Source: Rhizopus arrhizus | Taxonomy: Eukaryota; Mucoromycota; Mucoromycetes; Mucorales; Rhizopodaceae | Reading direction: 5' to 3' | Length of the DNA: 64,000 bases | Assembly: GCA_024220505.1 (NCBI GenBank) | Contig: JAKZZE010000002.1 | Coordinates: 558,001-622,000, forward strand | Shown: positions 1-10,034 of the stretch, in pieces | Position numbering within the stretch: the stretch's first letter is position 1 | Layout of the letters: every line of letters starts with the position of its first letter | Translations under genes and position numbers: made by a program | Notes under the pieces: generated by a model | Database searches by the model: none | What the model was told of the DNA's origin: nothing | Seen by the model: only the letters and a program-made list of their open reading frames with translations

Positions 1-354
1 AAATACACGTGCTAGATGTTGAAAATTCCAAAAATGAGGCTGCTAGTAATGTTATAAACATTATTTAAAAAAAGTCATTTCACAAAAATTTGAAAGGCAA
101 GGACAAGAAAATAAACAGAGCTTACAACAATTTGTGTTTACAAATATCACTTGCTCCTAAATAGAAATACGTAAACTTAATGAAGAAACAAAAATTTTGG
201 CTTCATAGGCCTTTTGTCTAAAGAATACGTCACTCAATAGTGTGTAACCATTCGTTCAGTTCTTTTTTCTCAATTTTTTCTTTTTTTTTTTTTTTTTTTT
301 TTTTTTTGCGCAAAAAAAAAATACCAAGCCAACATATTCAAATTTGCGTGTGTG

Positions 355-3300
355 ATGCAGCCGATCTTGACAACAACAGAAGAAAAGCAAACTACGCAAA
401 CAAATGGATATGTTAAACAACCAAACGGTACTCCGTCAAAACCAATCATGAAAACTGAAGAAAAGATCGTGTTGCCAGTTGAAATGGCTAGCATGATTTC
501 TTTAAAAAGTTTGATTGGGAAATTAGTTCACAAATCCTATTCGGATTTGATGACTTTAACGGATACGTAAGAATTAGTCATGTCAAAAGAATTGTTGTAT
601 TAAACTTCCTTTTCATTAGTTTACCTTCAATGTCTGATGTAGAGAAAAAACGACAAATATTAAACTATACAACGTTTGTAAGAAAACAGTTTTTGAAATT
701 ACTTGCGCTCGTCAAATGGGCTGATTGTGCTGATGATATTCAAACGTGCCAGGTTAATGAACAATAAACACGTTAAATAGAATGAACCGAAATATTAACA
801 ATAAATAGAATATCATGGCCTATTTGGCAAATCAGAATAAAACATTTCAAGACACAGTGGATTATCTTCACAAGATTCATGTAGAACTACCAGCAGCAAG
901 AGTGAGGAACTTTGATATACCTACAGCTGTTGATATTTTAACTACAGGAACATATCAACGTATGCCTACGAAATTAAAAGTAAAGTATATTATAATAGTG
1001 AATTTATGTAGTCTAACTTATCTCAGGATATGATTCCACCTACACCATTGGCAGACGAGGAAGTATTAGATGTATTCCAAAAGATGAATGATACTATTCG
1101 TGTACGTATGCTTACTGAAGAAGTATTACCATCTCCTATGCAAAAATACCGTATAGGTACTAAAAAAACATTGGATTCGTATATATTTATGATTAATCTT
1201 TATTTAGAAAATGGACGCATTTATTTCTCAATTGACAATGAATTTGAAATTGCATTAACACTTATGGGGCAAAGTCATAATCGAAGATGGTGGATTGTTT
1301 CTTTAGATATACTTGTTCAGGCATCAACTTGTGGAGGAGCTGCAACAGGTAAACAATGAGAAACAACCAAACAACATCAATTTATTTATATCAAATAGAT
1401 ATTGATATCTCTCTAAATGATGCACAAAAGCAACACTTACGAATGAACGCACAAAAGCAATTGATACCGCCAACTACACCTGAAGGAGGAGATGACAAAC
1501 CAACAGGATTATTTTTCCCATTAGTCAACTTGTACGACTATCTTCATCTTTGCTGCCTTAACATGCAACTTGAAATGGTACATATCCAATTTCTCATGTT
1601 ATCCAAGACGAGATGGTTAGACCAACTCAAGGTACAAATGGATCAAGAGCGAACAAAATTAGCAATTACTTATTGGGCTGGTGGATCATCTGCTGCTCAC
1701 TGGGCTCGACCCCAGATGGAGAAAGAAGCAAGTAAAAGTACAGTGATAGAAATATCAGTGAGCGATGAACATGAAAAAGAATTAGCAAAAAAGAATATGG
1801 CGATTGTAGTGAGAGATGAAACAAAAGGACTGATTCAGAAAGCCGGCCTCGGTGCATCCGTCCGATTATCAAAAGTTGATCCTTTAGAGAAACCAAAGAT
1901 TGTTTCTTTGCTTAAATACCCAAAGAACTGCTTGAACGTTCTATGGGGTGATTCAAAGGATCTTCATACCAATGCCAATCTTCTCGTAAGCAAAATATAC
2001 ATTGAAAAAAATATGTGTTTTAACTCTTATGTAATAGAATGCTTCTGATTTGAATGCTGAAGAACTTTTACTTCATGTTACAAAATATCACAGTAAATGT
2101 ATTAAGGATAGAATGCGCCAACTTTTGGAAGCACAAAAAGATTTCTTGAAAGAAAATGGCTTGTATTTGATAGAGGACAATAGCAATGATGATGAAAGTC
2201 CAGTTATTGTTCAATACAGACATGATAAATATATTAATATTGAAGTCGATTCACGTACTGGAAAAGTAAGGGCTCATGAAACAAAAAGGAGCACAAATGA
2301 AGGAAATGGTAAATACGCCATTATAAAAAAAAAAGCATGCACTCAACTTTCATTCTTAGTGAAATTATCAGGGTTAGAAGAAAGGTTGAATAATGATCCA
2401 GAGAACATTTGTAAACACCTACTCTGGCTCCGATCTGACATGGTTATTCGTGAAATTATTTCGCTAGCAAAACTGTTGAATTTACAGCCCTATCACTCCT
2501 CACAGATGAACCTTCGACCAGAAGATTTCACAAAACTGTTTGGTGATTTCGTTCCAACGAACAAAACAGAAAAATTTCCTGCTCACTGTGTTTTTCTTCA
2601 ATTCTCTCAATTTGAAAATTGGTATTTTGTACTCGCAACAATCAAAAATGAATTTAAGTCATGGCTGTGCTGTTTAAAGTAAGTTTAATTACTCTTTGGG
2701 AGTAAATAATTCAATATTTTTTTGCAGCAAAATATATGATCAAAATAGTATATATCAAGCCATTGTTGACTTCATTTATATTGATTGTGATGAACTACGG
2801 AAAGATGAAGGGGTGATTGAGGATGAATGTAATAAGAAACGAAGATCTGAAGAATTAAAAGAGGAAGACTGTTTAAAAAAGAGAAAGACGTCAAACGAGG
2901 CTTGTGATATGATACATCACAAACAATCAGACAAAGTGGACAAGTAAAAAAAAAAAAATTGAAGAATCGCACAAAATAGAGAGACTTATTACTGTTATAA
3001 TAGTTTATTTATGGATTTTCAATATTTAGCCAAATTGAATTCTTTTTGTAGAGGATACATTACAAATAGAAAGATTGAGTTACAACTTCAAATTTATAAA
3101 GAGGCGCTTCATTATCGTAAGCGACCATTGTTAAAAACAATATCGCCTACAGAAACACAAGTCAAAAATCATCCAATTTCACACAAAATGGAAACCATTT
3201 GCATATCAAGACAAGACTTGCTACGAACTTGTGCTTATTATCATCATCAACGAGATGGAAAAAAGAAAGAAAAGAGAATAGAGACTGTGCCTTGGATTGA

Positions 3301-4008
3301 AAAACTACTATCTCGTATGAAGAACGAAATCTTAATTCGATCCTTTGGTTGGTGGGATTGTGATAGAGGAGAATGCTATGTTGTTTTTCAAGATACGCTT
3401 GATTGTAATAATATAACATTGCAGAGTAATGATATTGGAGATCATATTTCTTTGGATAAGTTAAATAGCACAGTATCTTTTACTTATGCTAATATTGATA
3501 CCTGTGTGGATCAATTTTTAAATGATTGGGAAAGAATATTTATGATGATTAACCTAAGTAGACAAGGTAATTGTATATATTTATTATATGGTTTATACTA
3601 AAACATAGCAAAGTTCCTTCTGTTTGGTTTGCCAAGTATAAAGATCAATTGATATTTGATCCAACCAATTTGCAAGAGTTATCATTTACATATGCAGAGC
3701 ATTACACCTGTACTATAAACTGGTCTTCTTCAGCTAAAGGCAGATCACGAAGATATGATATTGAGTTTGGCATAGTGGATAAGAACAAATCAACTCTACT
3801 AGTTTCAAGTAATCCTCACTGGAAGATCACCACTTTTTTAAGGGATATTTTAAATGAAAAGCGTGACTTGATTTATTTTGTACAGGTAAAATACATATAT
3901 ACACCATTGTCGTTTTACATATTGACCTGATAACATTCACTTTCATTCATTTTAAAAACTAAGATTTTATTTCATACTCTGCCTGAACTTCTTGAATTCA
4001 TATGCTGA
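355..4008 (+). CDS. MED14: Mediator complex subunit 14 (MED14/Rgr1)
   Basis: Multi-exon gene for the scaffold subunit of the Mediator complex, which links transcription factors to RNA polymerase II in the nucleus. The N-terminal exons give the conserved MED14 block: a pro-Val segment, then LKSLIGKLVHKSYSDLMTL, then SMSDVEKKRQIL and RKQFLKLLALVKWA. Later exons keep the family order, for example NEFEIALTLMG and the FDIPTAVDIL block. Start is ATG at 355; a GTG just upstream is not a credible eukaryotic start. About ten introns of 45-80 bp with GT-AG ends (for example 567-619) join the pieces. The last visible exon, 3964-4005, adds about 14 residues in frame after FVQ and stops at 4006. Total is roughly 1000 residues, near yeast Rgr1 but shorter than the human protein. 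Family is clear; the exact 3' end is less sure. It is followed 364 bp later by a same-strand gene. Confidence 0.88.
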
Positions 4009-4372
4009 AAAGAAACAAAAAAATAAAATATGCTATTCAATGCACATATTCAAGTAGTACGAGAGCATGAATCATTATGATATTGGTTTTTAAATAAAAT
4101 AGATAAAAAAAAAAGTACATATATACCCACAATAGACTTTGTCTTTCTATGTTTATGAGAATAATGATGAGTAAGCCCCCTTCCTTTACCATTTACCCCT
4201 TACCCCATTTAAAAAGTTCATGTGTAACAAAATTGAGACATTATAAAAATGTTTTAATTTTCACTTTTTCTTTTATTTCTTATAACAAATGACACAGTCG
4301 ATGTAAATAAATAAGACCAATTTTTCACTAAAATATTGATTATAAAAACCTAGTTCTGATAACAAAGATAAT

Positions 4373-5358
4373 ATGATTAATAATACTAATATCCAAAGAA
4401 CTGCTATCTTTCTTCGTTCCTCCAGGAAAATTATATTGACAGGCTCTGAAACAGAGGAAGAAGCTAGAGCTGCTGAAAAGCTTCCTATTCATTTACCGCG
4501 CCCAAGAACCTTTGATGATGTTCATTCACAAAGAGTTCATATGAAACAGAAATTGGCTGCAGGATTTCGCTTACTTGCAAAATATGGCTGGGATGAAGGC
4601 GTAGCGGGCCATATGACTCTCAGGGATCCAGAATATCCTGACCTTTTTTGGTATGAAAAAAAAAAAAAAAAAGAAAAAAAAAATTAATAATATTCTGCAA
4701 GGGTCAATGCATTTGGTCAATATTTTGGACATATTAAAGCGAGCGATTTAATTTTGGTGGATCATTCTGGTTCAATCGTACGAGGACAATATACTGTAAA
4801 TAAGGCAGCATTTGTGATTCATGAAGCTGTACACAGAGCTCGATCAGATGTTATTTGCGCTGTTCATACGTAAATGAATATACGTACAAATATACATGTA
4901 TTCTTACATAATGTAATAGTCATTCAATGTATGGTAAAACGTTTTCAACCCTTGGTAGAAAACTATTGCCCATTTCCCAAGACTCGTGTGCATTTTATAA
5001 TTCTCATGCTATTTATGAAGACTATGGAGGTATAGTCTATGATAAAGAAGAAGGCGAACGGTTAGTAAAAGCTATTGGTGCCACGAACAAGGCTCTTATT
5101 CTGCAGAACCACGGTCTTTTGACAGTAGGAAAAACAGTAGATGAGGCTATTTGGTGGTTTATCTCTATGGAAAGATCATGTCAATCTCAATTATTAGCCG
5201 AGGCTGCTTTAACTGATGGTTACAAAGGGTTGACTGTAGTTTCAGATGAAGTAGCTGAATTGACCCATAAAACTGTAGGAGAAAGTTTTGCAGGTTATGC
5301 CATGTTTCAACCATTGTATGAAATGATTATTAAGGAACAACCAGATTGTTTGGAATAA
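4373..5358 (+). CDS. Class II aldolase/adducin N-terminal domain protein
   Basis: Three exons, 4373-4650, 4702-4869 and 4920-5358, total 885 nt and encode 294 residues. The family includes fuculose-phosphate aldolase and ribulose-phosphate epimerase relatives as well as fungal adducin-like proteins such as S. pombe mug14. Visible signatures are [25 protein letters not shown] near the N-terminus, [19 protein letters not shown] (the His-X-His metal pair, completed across the second splice), and [18 protein letters not shown] (third metal-binding His). The metal-site residues are therefore intact, but substrate specificity cannot be read from sequence. The first in-frame ATG was used. A CTCCAG acceptor-like string about 55 bp downstream means the N-terminal 20 or so residues could instead be intronic, with the true start upstream. 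Intron 1 contains an A-rich tract. No operon or partner is implied by the neighbours. Confidence 0.88.
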
Positions 5359-6640
5359 AAATCTCTTGGTTTTTATTTACTTTTCTTTTTTTTTTTACCT
5401 TTTTTTCTTTAAGCAAAGTATAACCTGAAACACCGAAAAAAATATCATAGTTTACTTTTTACAAGAGGATGACTTGGAAATAATAAATTACAGCGTTCGA
5501 TTTATTTTATTAATTTTTGTTCTTTTTGAAAGCAAATCCCATGTCAGCCATAGTACTTGTATGTTTCTTTATCACTTTAATGTTATGGCCAGGAGTGTTT
5601 TATATAAATCATACACCATGTATATTTTGCATAACTTCTCAATATATTCTTTTCTCTAATAACAACTTCTGAAATTACCAAATCCAGGCCTCTTAGTAGG
5701 AAGCAAGATCTTTCATTAACTTTTGGTACTAACATTTCTATTTCATAATTATATAAAGTCATTTTAATAGTTTGAATTCTTTCACTCTCTTAATTTCATT
5801 CGTATAAATAATTCAAGGGCAATTGTTATTTTGTTTTTCTAATTTGAATAACCTTAATTATCATGTATAGGTTACATTGCATTAATTCTTTAATAATTAT
5901 TAAATAATAAGAGTGTTAACTTCAGTCCTAAATTATTGAATAAATGTACAATACAACCAAAAAAAAAAAAAAAAAAAAGGACATTTAAAAAGTATCTAAA
6001 AAATAATAGCTTATAGTTGTAGAACAGTAACTGATTGTACTTGATATTGATAAACATAAGTGGTTATACAAGGTCGTAATTAAAATAGAATAAAACACAA
6101 GTTTATTGAAATAATATCATACATTCGATCCAAGCGAACATATTATAGAAGTGTATACATTTTAACTATGATAATTCTTTGATAAGAATAAGTATTAATT
6201 AAAGTGATAAGGTCTTTTCCTATTGTGAGAAATCTAATACAATGTCAGGAATGTTACTAAACTTTCACATAATTGAAATAGAACGTAAAATAACGTTATT
6301 CAAATCTATGAAGAATTCCCAGAATGAAAGATAATCTATAACAGACATGTAAAAGAACAAATAAAAAGTTTTCATAATCATAATTATAGATAATATTGTT
6401 CTCCAAAAGATAGTCATAGTATAGCAATTAAGCATTATCAAATATTAATAGTGTGAGTATATGGAAATGTAGACCTAATAATATATATCTATATTTACCA
6501 AAATATATTGGTGAATGAGGAGCAAGTACTTATTTTAAATTATGAAAAGATCAGCATAATAGCATGTAGCATTTAGCCATCTGCATAATAATGTTACTTT
6601 GTTGATGTCTTGTAGGTTTGTGTGCCAATTGGGGTAAAGA
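5359..6640. other. Gene-free stretch with an inverted dispersed-repeat copy
   Basis: No convincing coding sequence. It contains a T-rich tract near 5385-5415, an A18-type tract near 5960-5978, and a minus-orientation copy of a dispersed repeat (listed separately at 5985-6415). Confidence 0.6.
5985..6415 (-). repeat. Dispersed repeat block, copy 1
   Basis: Read on the minus strand, this stretch aligns by eye over about 390 bp with 16215-16590 (plus) and over its second half with 50335-50525 (plus). Shared landmarks include ATCTATAATTATGATTATGA, GAATAACGTTATTTTACG, CTTATCAAAGAA, TTGTATGAT..TTATTT and TATTTATCAATGTCAA followed by CAATCAGTTACTGT. Copies are diverged and have no long ORF. In the second copy this block sits between pieces of a decayed Tc1/mariner element. 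Likely a non-autonomous or fragmentary transposon. Confidence 0.65.
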
Positions 6641-8000
6641 GTGCTTGTAAAGCTTGGTTTTAAGCTTAAGATTGCCTTGTAAGTTGTTGTTTTATATAGA
6701 ATTTAAGCGGATGCTTGTTAAGTAGTGACTACCAGATCTTTTATGTAAGATCAATACGATGTTTCATGATAAAATATTATAAACAGTAAAGTAAAATAAA
6801 AGATCAGGAACTTTTATGAGTAAGTTAGCCTGTTTTATTGAGTTAATTATATAAAAATATTGTTATTTTATAACCTTGTGGGTTGGTTGAGTGTTTTATA
6901 TAGAAGTTTTTCTTGAAATTTTTAAAGTAAGGTACTGTAGTGACCACCAGATCTTTTATATAAGATCAAATGTAAGTAAATAAAATGTAAAGATAAAAAA
7001 AATAAAGGGATCAGGAACTTTTTATGAGAAGGTTGCCTGTTTATTGAATAATATATAATAAATATATGAGTAGAACTGTACTGTCCTTTTCTTTGACTAA
7101 ATGGTTGTGATATTTATATTGCAACTTGTTAGTACTTGGGAATTGGATTGTATTAAAGTGTTGTAGATTTGTTTAATTTGAGGTTAGAAGCCTTGAATGA
7201 CTTGAGTTTGATTAACTTGATTGAACGTTTAACAGTTCTTTTGATATAGTAATTTGGTTTTAAGTAGTGACCACCAGATCTTTATAGATCAATAAGGTTA
7301 AGTGTGAGATTGTTTTATATAAGATAAAATAAAAGGGATCTTTCTTGATTAGTGATAACTCAGGTATCAGATCAGAAAGAATAAGTAAAAATAAAAAGAA
7401 AAGAAAAGGTAATTGTGACCCAATAAGAAGAGATTGCTTTTTAAGCCCAAGAAGATATGATTTATTGGATGTCTTTTATTTTGTTCAAAATATTCATCTT
7501 ATTTATATAAAAAAAGGCGTGGCTTATTGTTTATGTCGAACGACATCAATGTCGCTGGACATCAAAATTTGTTCTTGTGATCATCATTGTTCTCCAGATC
7601 CAAAATTCATCATTTGTGCTACAATATATAATATTTTTTTTTCTTTTTCTTTTTGACCTTTTTCATTTTTTTGACTTTTTTCATTTTTTTGGCATTTCTT
7701 ATTTTTGCGGCTATTACTATTTCTTTGACAATGGTTGTTAAAATAATTTAAGTTATTTTAACAATCTATGTCGTTGTGAGATTGGAGTTTATAAGGTTTT
7801 TATAGTGTTAAATAGGTTTGATTTAAGAGAGTCTTGATGTAAGATCAAAGGTTTAGGTAGGATTTGATTCCAAAAAGAGTAATGATTTGAATATGAGTTG
7901 CTTGAGTAAAGTGACCACCAGATCTTATAAGTAGATCAAACTGTTTTGAGTAAAGTAAAAATAAAAAGGTAAAATAAAGATAAAATAAAATAAAAAGGAT
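6640..8000 (+). repeat. Degenerate array of TGACCACCAGATC-core repeats
   Basis: Four copies of a core, TGACYACCAGATCTT followed by a short AT spacer and a GATCA-type inverted half, at 6726-6753, 6941-6968, 7268-7291 and 7912-7937. Each core contains an AGATCTT/AAGATC-like dyad that could fold into a small hairpin. Copies 1 and 2 also share a flank, GATCAGGAACTTTT..ATGAG, then GCCTGTTT..TTGA. Spacing is irregular (about 215, 327 and 644 bp), so this is not a simple satellite. A fifth core, inverted, lies at 55549-55572. The core begins TG, so it could mark LTR ends of an old retroelement family; that is inference. Confidence 0.6.
7122..7455 (+). repeat. Dispersed repeat, arm A (inverted partner at 55.4-55.7 kb)
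   Basis: About 335 bp that reads as a near-match to the reverse complement of 55385-55725. Matching landmarks in order are TTGTTAGTACTTGGGA, AAATCTAC/GTAGATTTGTTTA, TTGAATGACTTGA, TGACCACCAGATCTTTATAG, AACTCAGGTATCAGATCAGA, GTAATTGTGACCCAATAAGA and GATTGCTTTTTAAG. There is no coding content beyond a short chance ORF. Confidence 0.75.
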
Positions 8001-8137
8001 TTACAATGAAGTGTATATACTTCAAGGGACTTCTTGTTCTTGATGTTAAGTAAAATAAAAGAAAAACAAAAGAGATCTACTTTATATGATATTTATTAAA
8101 ATAATCAAAAAGTAAAGTAAAACAAAAGTTAAGAGTG

Positions 8138-8161
8138 AAGTAAGTAAGTAAGTAAGTAAGT
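8138..8161 (+). repeat. AAGT microsatellite
   Basis: About six tandem copies of AAGT at the end of the AT-rich repeat region, 0.34 kb downstream of the tRNA gene in the tRNA's direction. Confidence 0.85.
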
Positions 8162-8498
8162 CTTGATTGCTGTTAAAATGTCGAGGTATTTATATGTTTT
8201 TTGAGTTTTCTGATTATCTGTTGTTTTTGGTTTTTAGTGTGGAAAATTTTTGTATGAATCTACATAGCCATCTGAATTCAAACACTGTCTGTATTCATAC
8301 AGTTGTCTGTATTCATTCAATTCTTGTGGTACAATTTTTTTTATGTTTTCCCATTGTGCGTGTTACATCGTAGTTGTTTTGCGTTTCATCCAAAAAGCGA
8401 TCCTTTTCACAACAATGTTGTAATTTTTGCTACAATATAGACTTCGTCTAAAAAGAGAGAAATAAAAAAGGCAAATTATTTACCCGGAAAAAATATGT

Positions 8499-8503
8499 AA
8501 AAA
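8499..8503 (-). terminator. Pol III terminator of tRNA-Asp
   Basis: A T5 run on the minus strand directly after the tRNA discriminator base, the usual Pol III stop signal. Confidence 0.8.
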
Positions 8504-8575
8504 CTCTCCGGCGGGGAATTGAACCCCGGTCTCCCGCGTGACAGGCGGGGATACTCACCACTATACTACCGAAGA
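8504..8575 (-). tRNA. tRNA-Asp (GTC)
   Basis: The minus strand folds as a 72-nt tRNA with no intron. The acceptor stem TCTTCGG pairs with CCGGAGA (one G-T wobble) and leaves discriminator G. The D arm TAGTATAGTGGTGAGTA contains the Pol III A box. The anticodon loop CTGTCAC carries GTC between CCCGC/GCGGG-type stems. The T arm GGGGTTCAATTCCCC contains the B box. Sequence is very close to other eukaryotic tRNA-Asp. Five T residues (8499-8503 on the complement) follow the 3' end directly and fit a Pol III terminator. The LTR retrotransposon begins 12 bp upstream of the mature 5' end. Confidence 0.96.
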
Positions 8576-8587
8576 TGATCACATAAA

Positions 8588-9070
8588 TGATATGTGCTAT
8601 GTTCGCCAGGGCCGCCTCTTTTTCTCAAATGAAACACCGATGGGTCCGGGTGACGTAGACCGGAATAGACTTATGTATGGGTCGGACGGTTATTTGACCC
8701 TGAGTGCTGGTCGTGCTGAGACTGAAATGAAGGCGGAAGTTAAGGGTTCTCAAAAGGGTCCTTATCCTAATGCTTGATCAATCGATATTCAAGATGTAAT
8801 GGTGGCCTTATGTATTTTTTTGAAGAATAATGGTGGTCCCATTTAAATTGTAGAAGTATAACGGAGTGGCTAGCAGCCAATGAAAAGTATAAAAGGATTA
8901 CAAGTTTTTATTGAATAAACAAGATACAGTCTTCTCTTTATTTTTTTACTTTATTCTTTTTACACTTACTTTACGCCTTTAAAGTCAATACTAGTTCTCT
9001 TTTTCCTGGTTACTGTTTTAAATTTCAAGCTATTCAAGGTAAAGCATAATCAGGGGAAAAGCATATATCA
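8588..9070 (+). repeat. LTR 1 (5' LTR)
   Basis: 483 bp, TG...CA ends. It has a TATA-like TATAAAAGG at 8888-8896 and an AATAAA at 8914-8919, plausible promoter and poly(A) signals. An ORF opens across the first 190 bp (see the integrase tail). Identical in my reading to LTR 2. Confidence 0.95.
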
Positions 9071-9072
9071 AG

Positions 9073-9088
9073 TGGTCCGGCCTACCAG
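9073..9088 (+). promoter_or_regulatory. Candidate primer binding site
   Basis: Two bases after LTR 1 the sequence reads TGGTCCGGCCTACCAG. It starts with TGG, as expected opposite a tRNA CCA end. It is not the initiator-Met match used by Ty3 and I cannot assign the tRNA, so self-priming or an unusual tRNA remain possible. Confidence 0.4.
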
Positions 9089-9122
9089 ATAAAGTGTATT
9101 AAAAGGATATTCAAGTTTATAG

Positions 9123-10034
9123 ATGTCTACAAGTGTTAATAATAAAAGTCCAAGCTCTCTCGATAAAGGAATGTTACGTTATCTGAATGAACCAAAGTGC
9201 TTTGCTGGTGGTAATGATTATGAAGAAGCTACCACCTGGTTAGATCGTATGGCTCGTCTTCAAGCTGCTACTCGGATGTCTGATGAAGAAATATTGTTTG
9301 TTGCTGGTGATCATTTAGTAGAAAAGGCTGCAACTTGGTGGAAAGTTGTTGGAAAAAAGTCTACTGATTGGAAGTCATTTGAAGAGGCATTCAAGGATCA
9401 ATATTTGGCAGATAGAGAAGGTAGTTGGTGGCGTCAGTTACAAGCGTTGCGTCAAGGCCCTAATGATTCGATTGATGACATTGCCTTTCGAATGCAGGAA
9501 CTTTTTGACTTACTTGGGAACAAGAATCATGATATCCAAGTTAGTATGTTTTTGGATGCTATTGATCCGACGATAGCATTTGAGGTGGATAAAGATGTCA
9601 CGCCATCTACTCTGAGGGATGCTAGGGCACGAGCCAAGCAAGTCGAACGCAGTATCCAAAGGTACGGTGCACGTCCTGGTCCCTCTACTCAAGTTCTACA
9701 AGATCGAGAGGCACTTTCGATGGGTAGTGGAAATGGATATGGCCATGGTGATCTGAGCTCTGCTGTGTCTACGATGTTTTCTCTTGCTGACAAATTGGAG
9801 AAGTTGACTATCAATTTGGTTCGAGCTAATGATGGCAGGACACCAGAGAACACGGTTGCGGGTATGAAGCCTCGTCGCGGTTTGGTTTGCTTCTTTTGTG
9901 ATGAGGAAGGGCATAAGAAATTCGATTGTCCAAAATACCTGGCTCGTCAAGGTAACAAAGAGGGTGATAGGTCTTCACCTGCGTCTGGATCCAATTTGAC
10001 TCCCATTTCGGGAAAAGGGTCAGAACATCAGTAG
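9123..10034 (+). CDS. gag: Gag polyprotein of the LTR retrotransposon
   Basis: Single ORF of 303 residues with an ATG 52 bp after the 5' LTR. Residues of roughly 30-180 resemble the retrotransposon Gag capsid domain (TWWKVVGKKSTDWKSFEEAFKD, then a WWRQLQALRQGPNDSIDDIAFR stretch). Near the C-terminus is one CCHC zinc knuckle, C-X2-C-X4-H-X4-C (CFFCDEEGHKKFDC), for packaging RNA. The tail after it is polar and low in complexity. The stop, TAG at 10032-10034, lies 15 nt after a slippery heptamer at 10010-10016. The pol frame is open from 9971 onward in -1 phase, so Gag-Pol fusion by frameshifting is likely. No internal stops or breaks. Confidence 0.95.
   Translation: MSTSVNNKSPSSLDKGMLRYLNEPKCFAGGNDYEEATTWLDRMARLQAATRMSDEEILFVAGDHLVEKAATWWKVVGKKSTDWKSFEEAFKDQYLADREGSWWRQLQALRQGPNDSIDDIAFRMQELFDLLGNKNHDIQVSMFLDAIDPTIAFEVDKDVTPSTLRDARARAKQVERSIQRYGARPGPSTQVLQDREALSMGSGNGYGHGDLSSAVSTMFSLADKLEKLTINLVRANDGRTPENTVAGMKPRRGLVCFFCDEEGHKKFDCPKYLARQGNKEGDRSSPASGSNLTPISGKGSEHQ
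10010..10016 (+). promoter_or_regulatory. Candidate -1 ribosomal frameshift site G GGA AAA
   Basis: The heptamer GGGAAAA lies in the gag frame as G GGA AAA and fits the X XXY YYZ rule for -1 slippage. It is 15 nt before the gag stop and inside the 9971-10034 overlap with the open pol frame, which is -1 relative to gag. No stimulatory pseudoknot was worked out. Confidence 0.65.

Noticed and set aside
7345..7656. 103-residue plus-strand ORF
   Set aside because: Lies within the dispersed repeat and continues in low-complexity T-rich sequence; the homologous inverted copy does not preserve the frame clearly.
6640..8000. CRISPR-like array from the repeated cores
   Set aside because: Irregular spacing, diverged cores and a eukaryotic context; not a CRISPR array.
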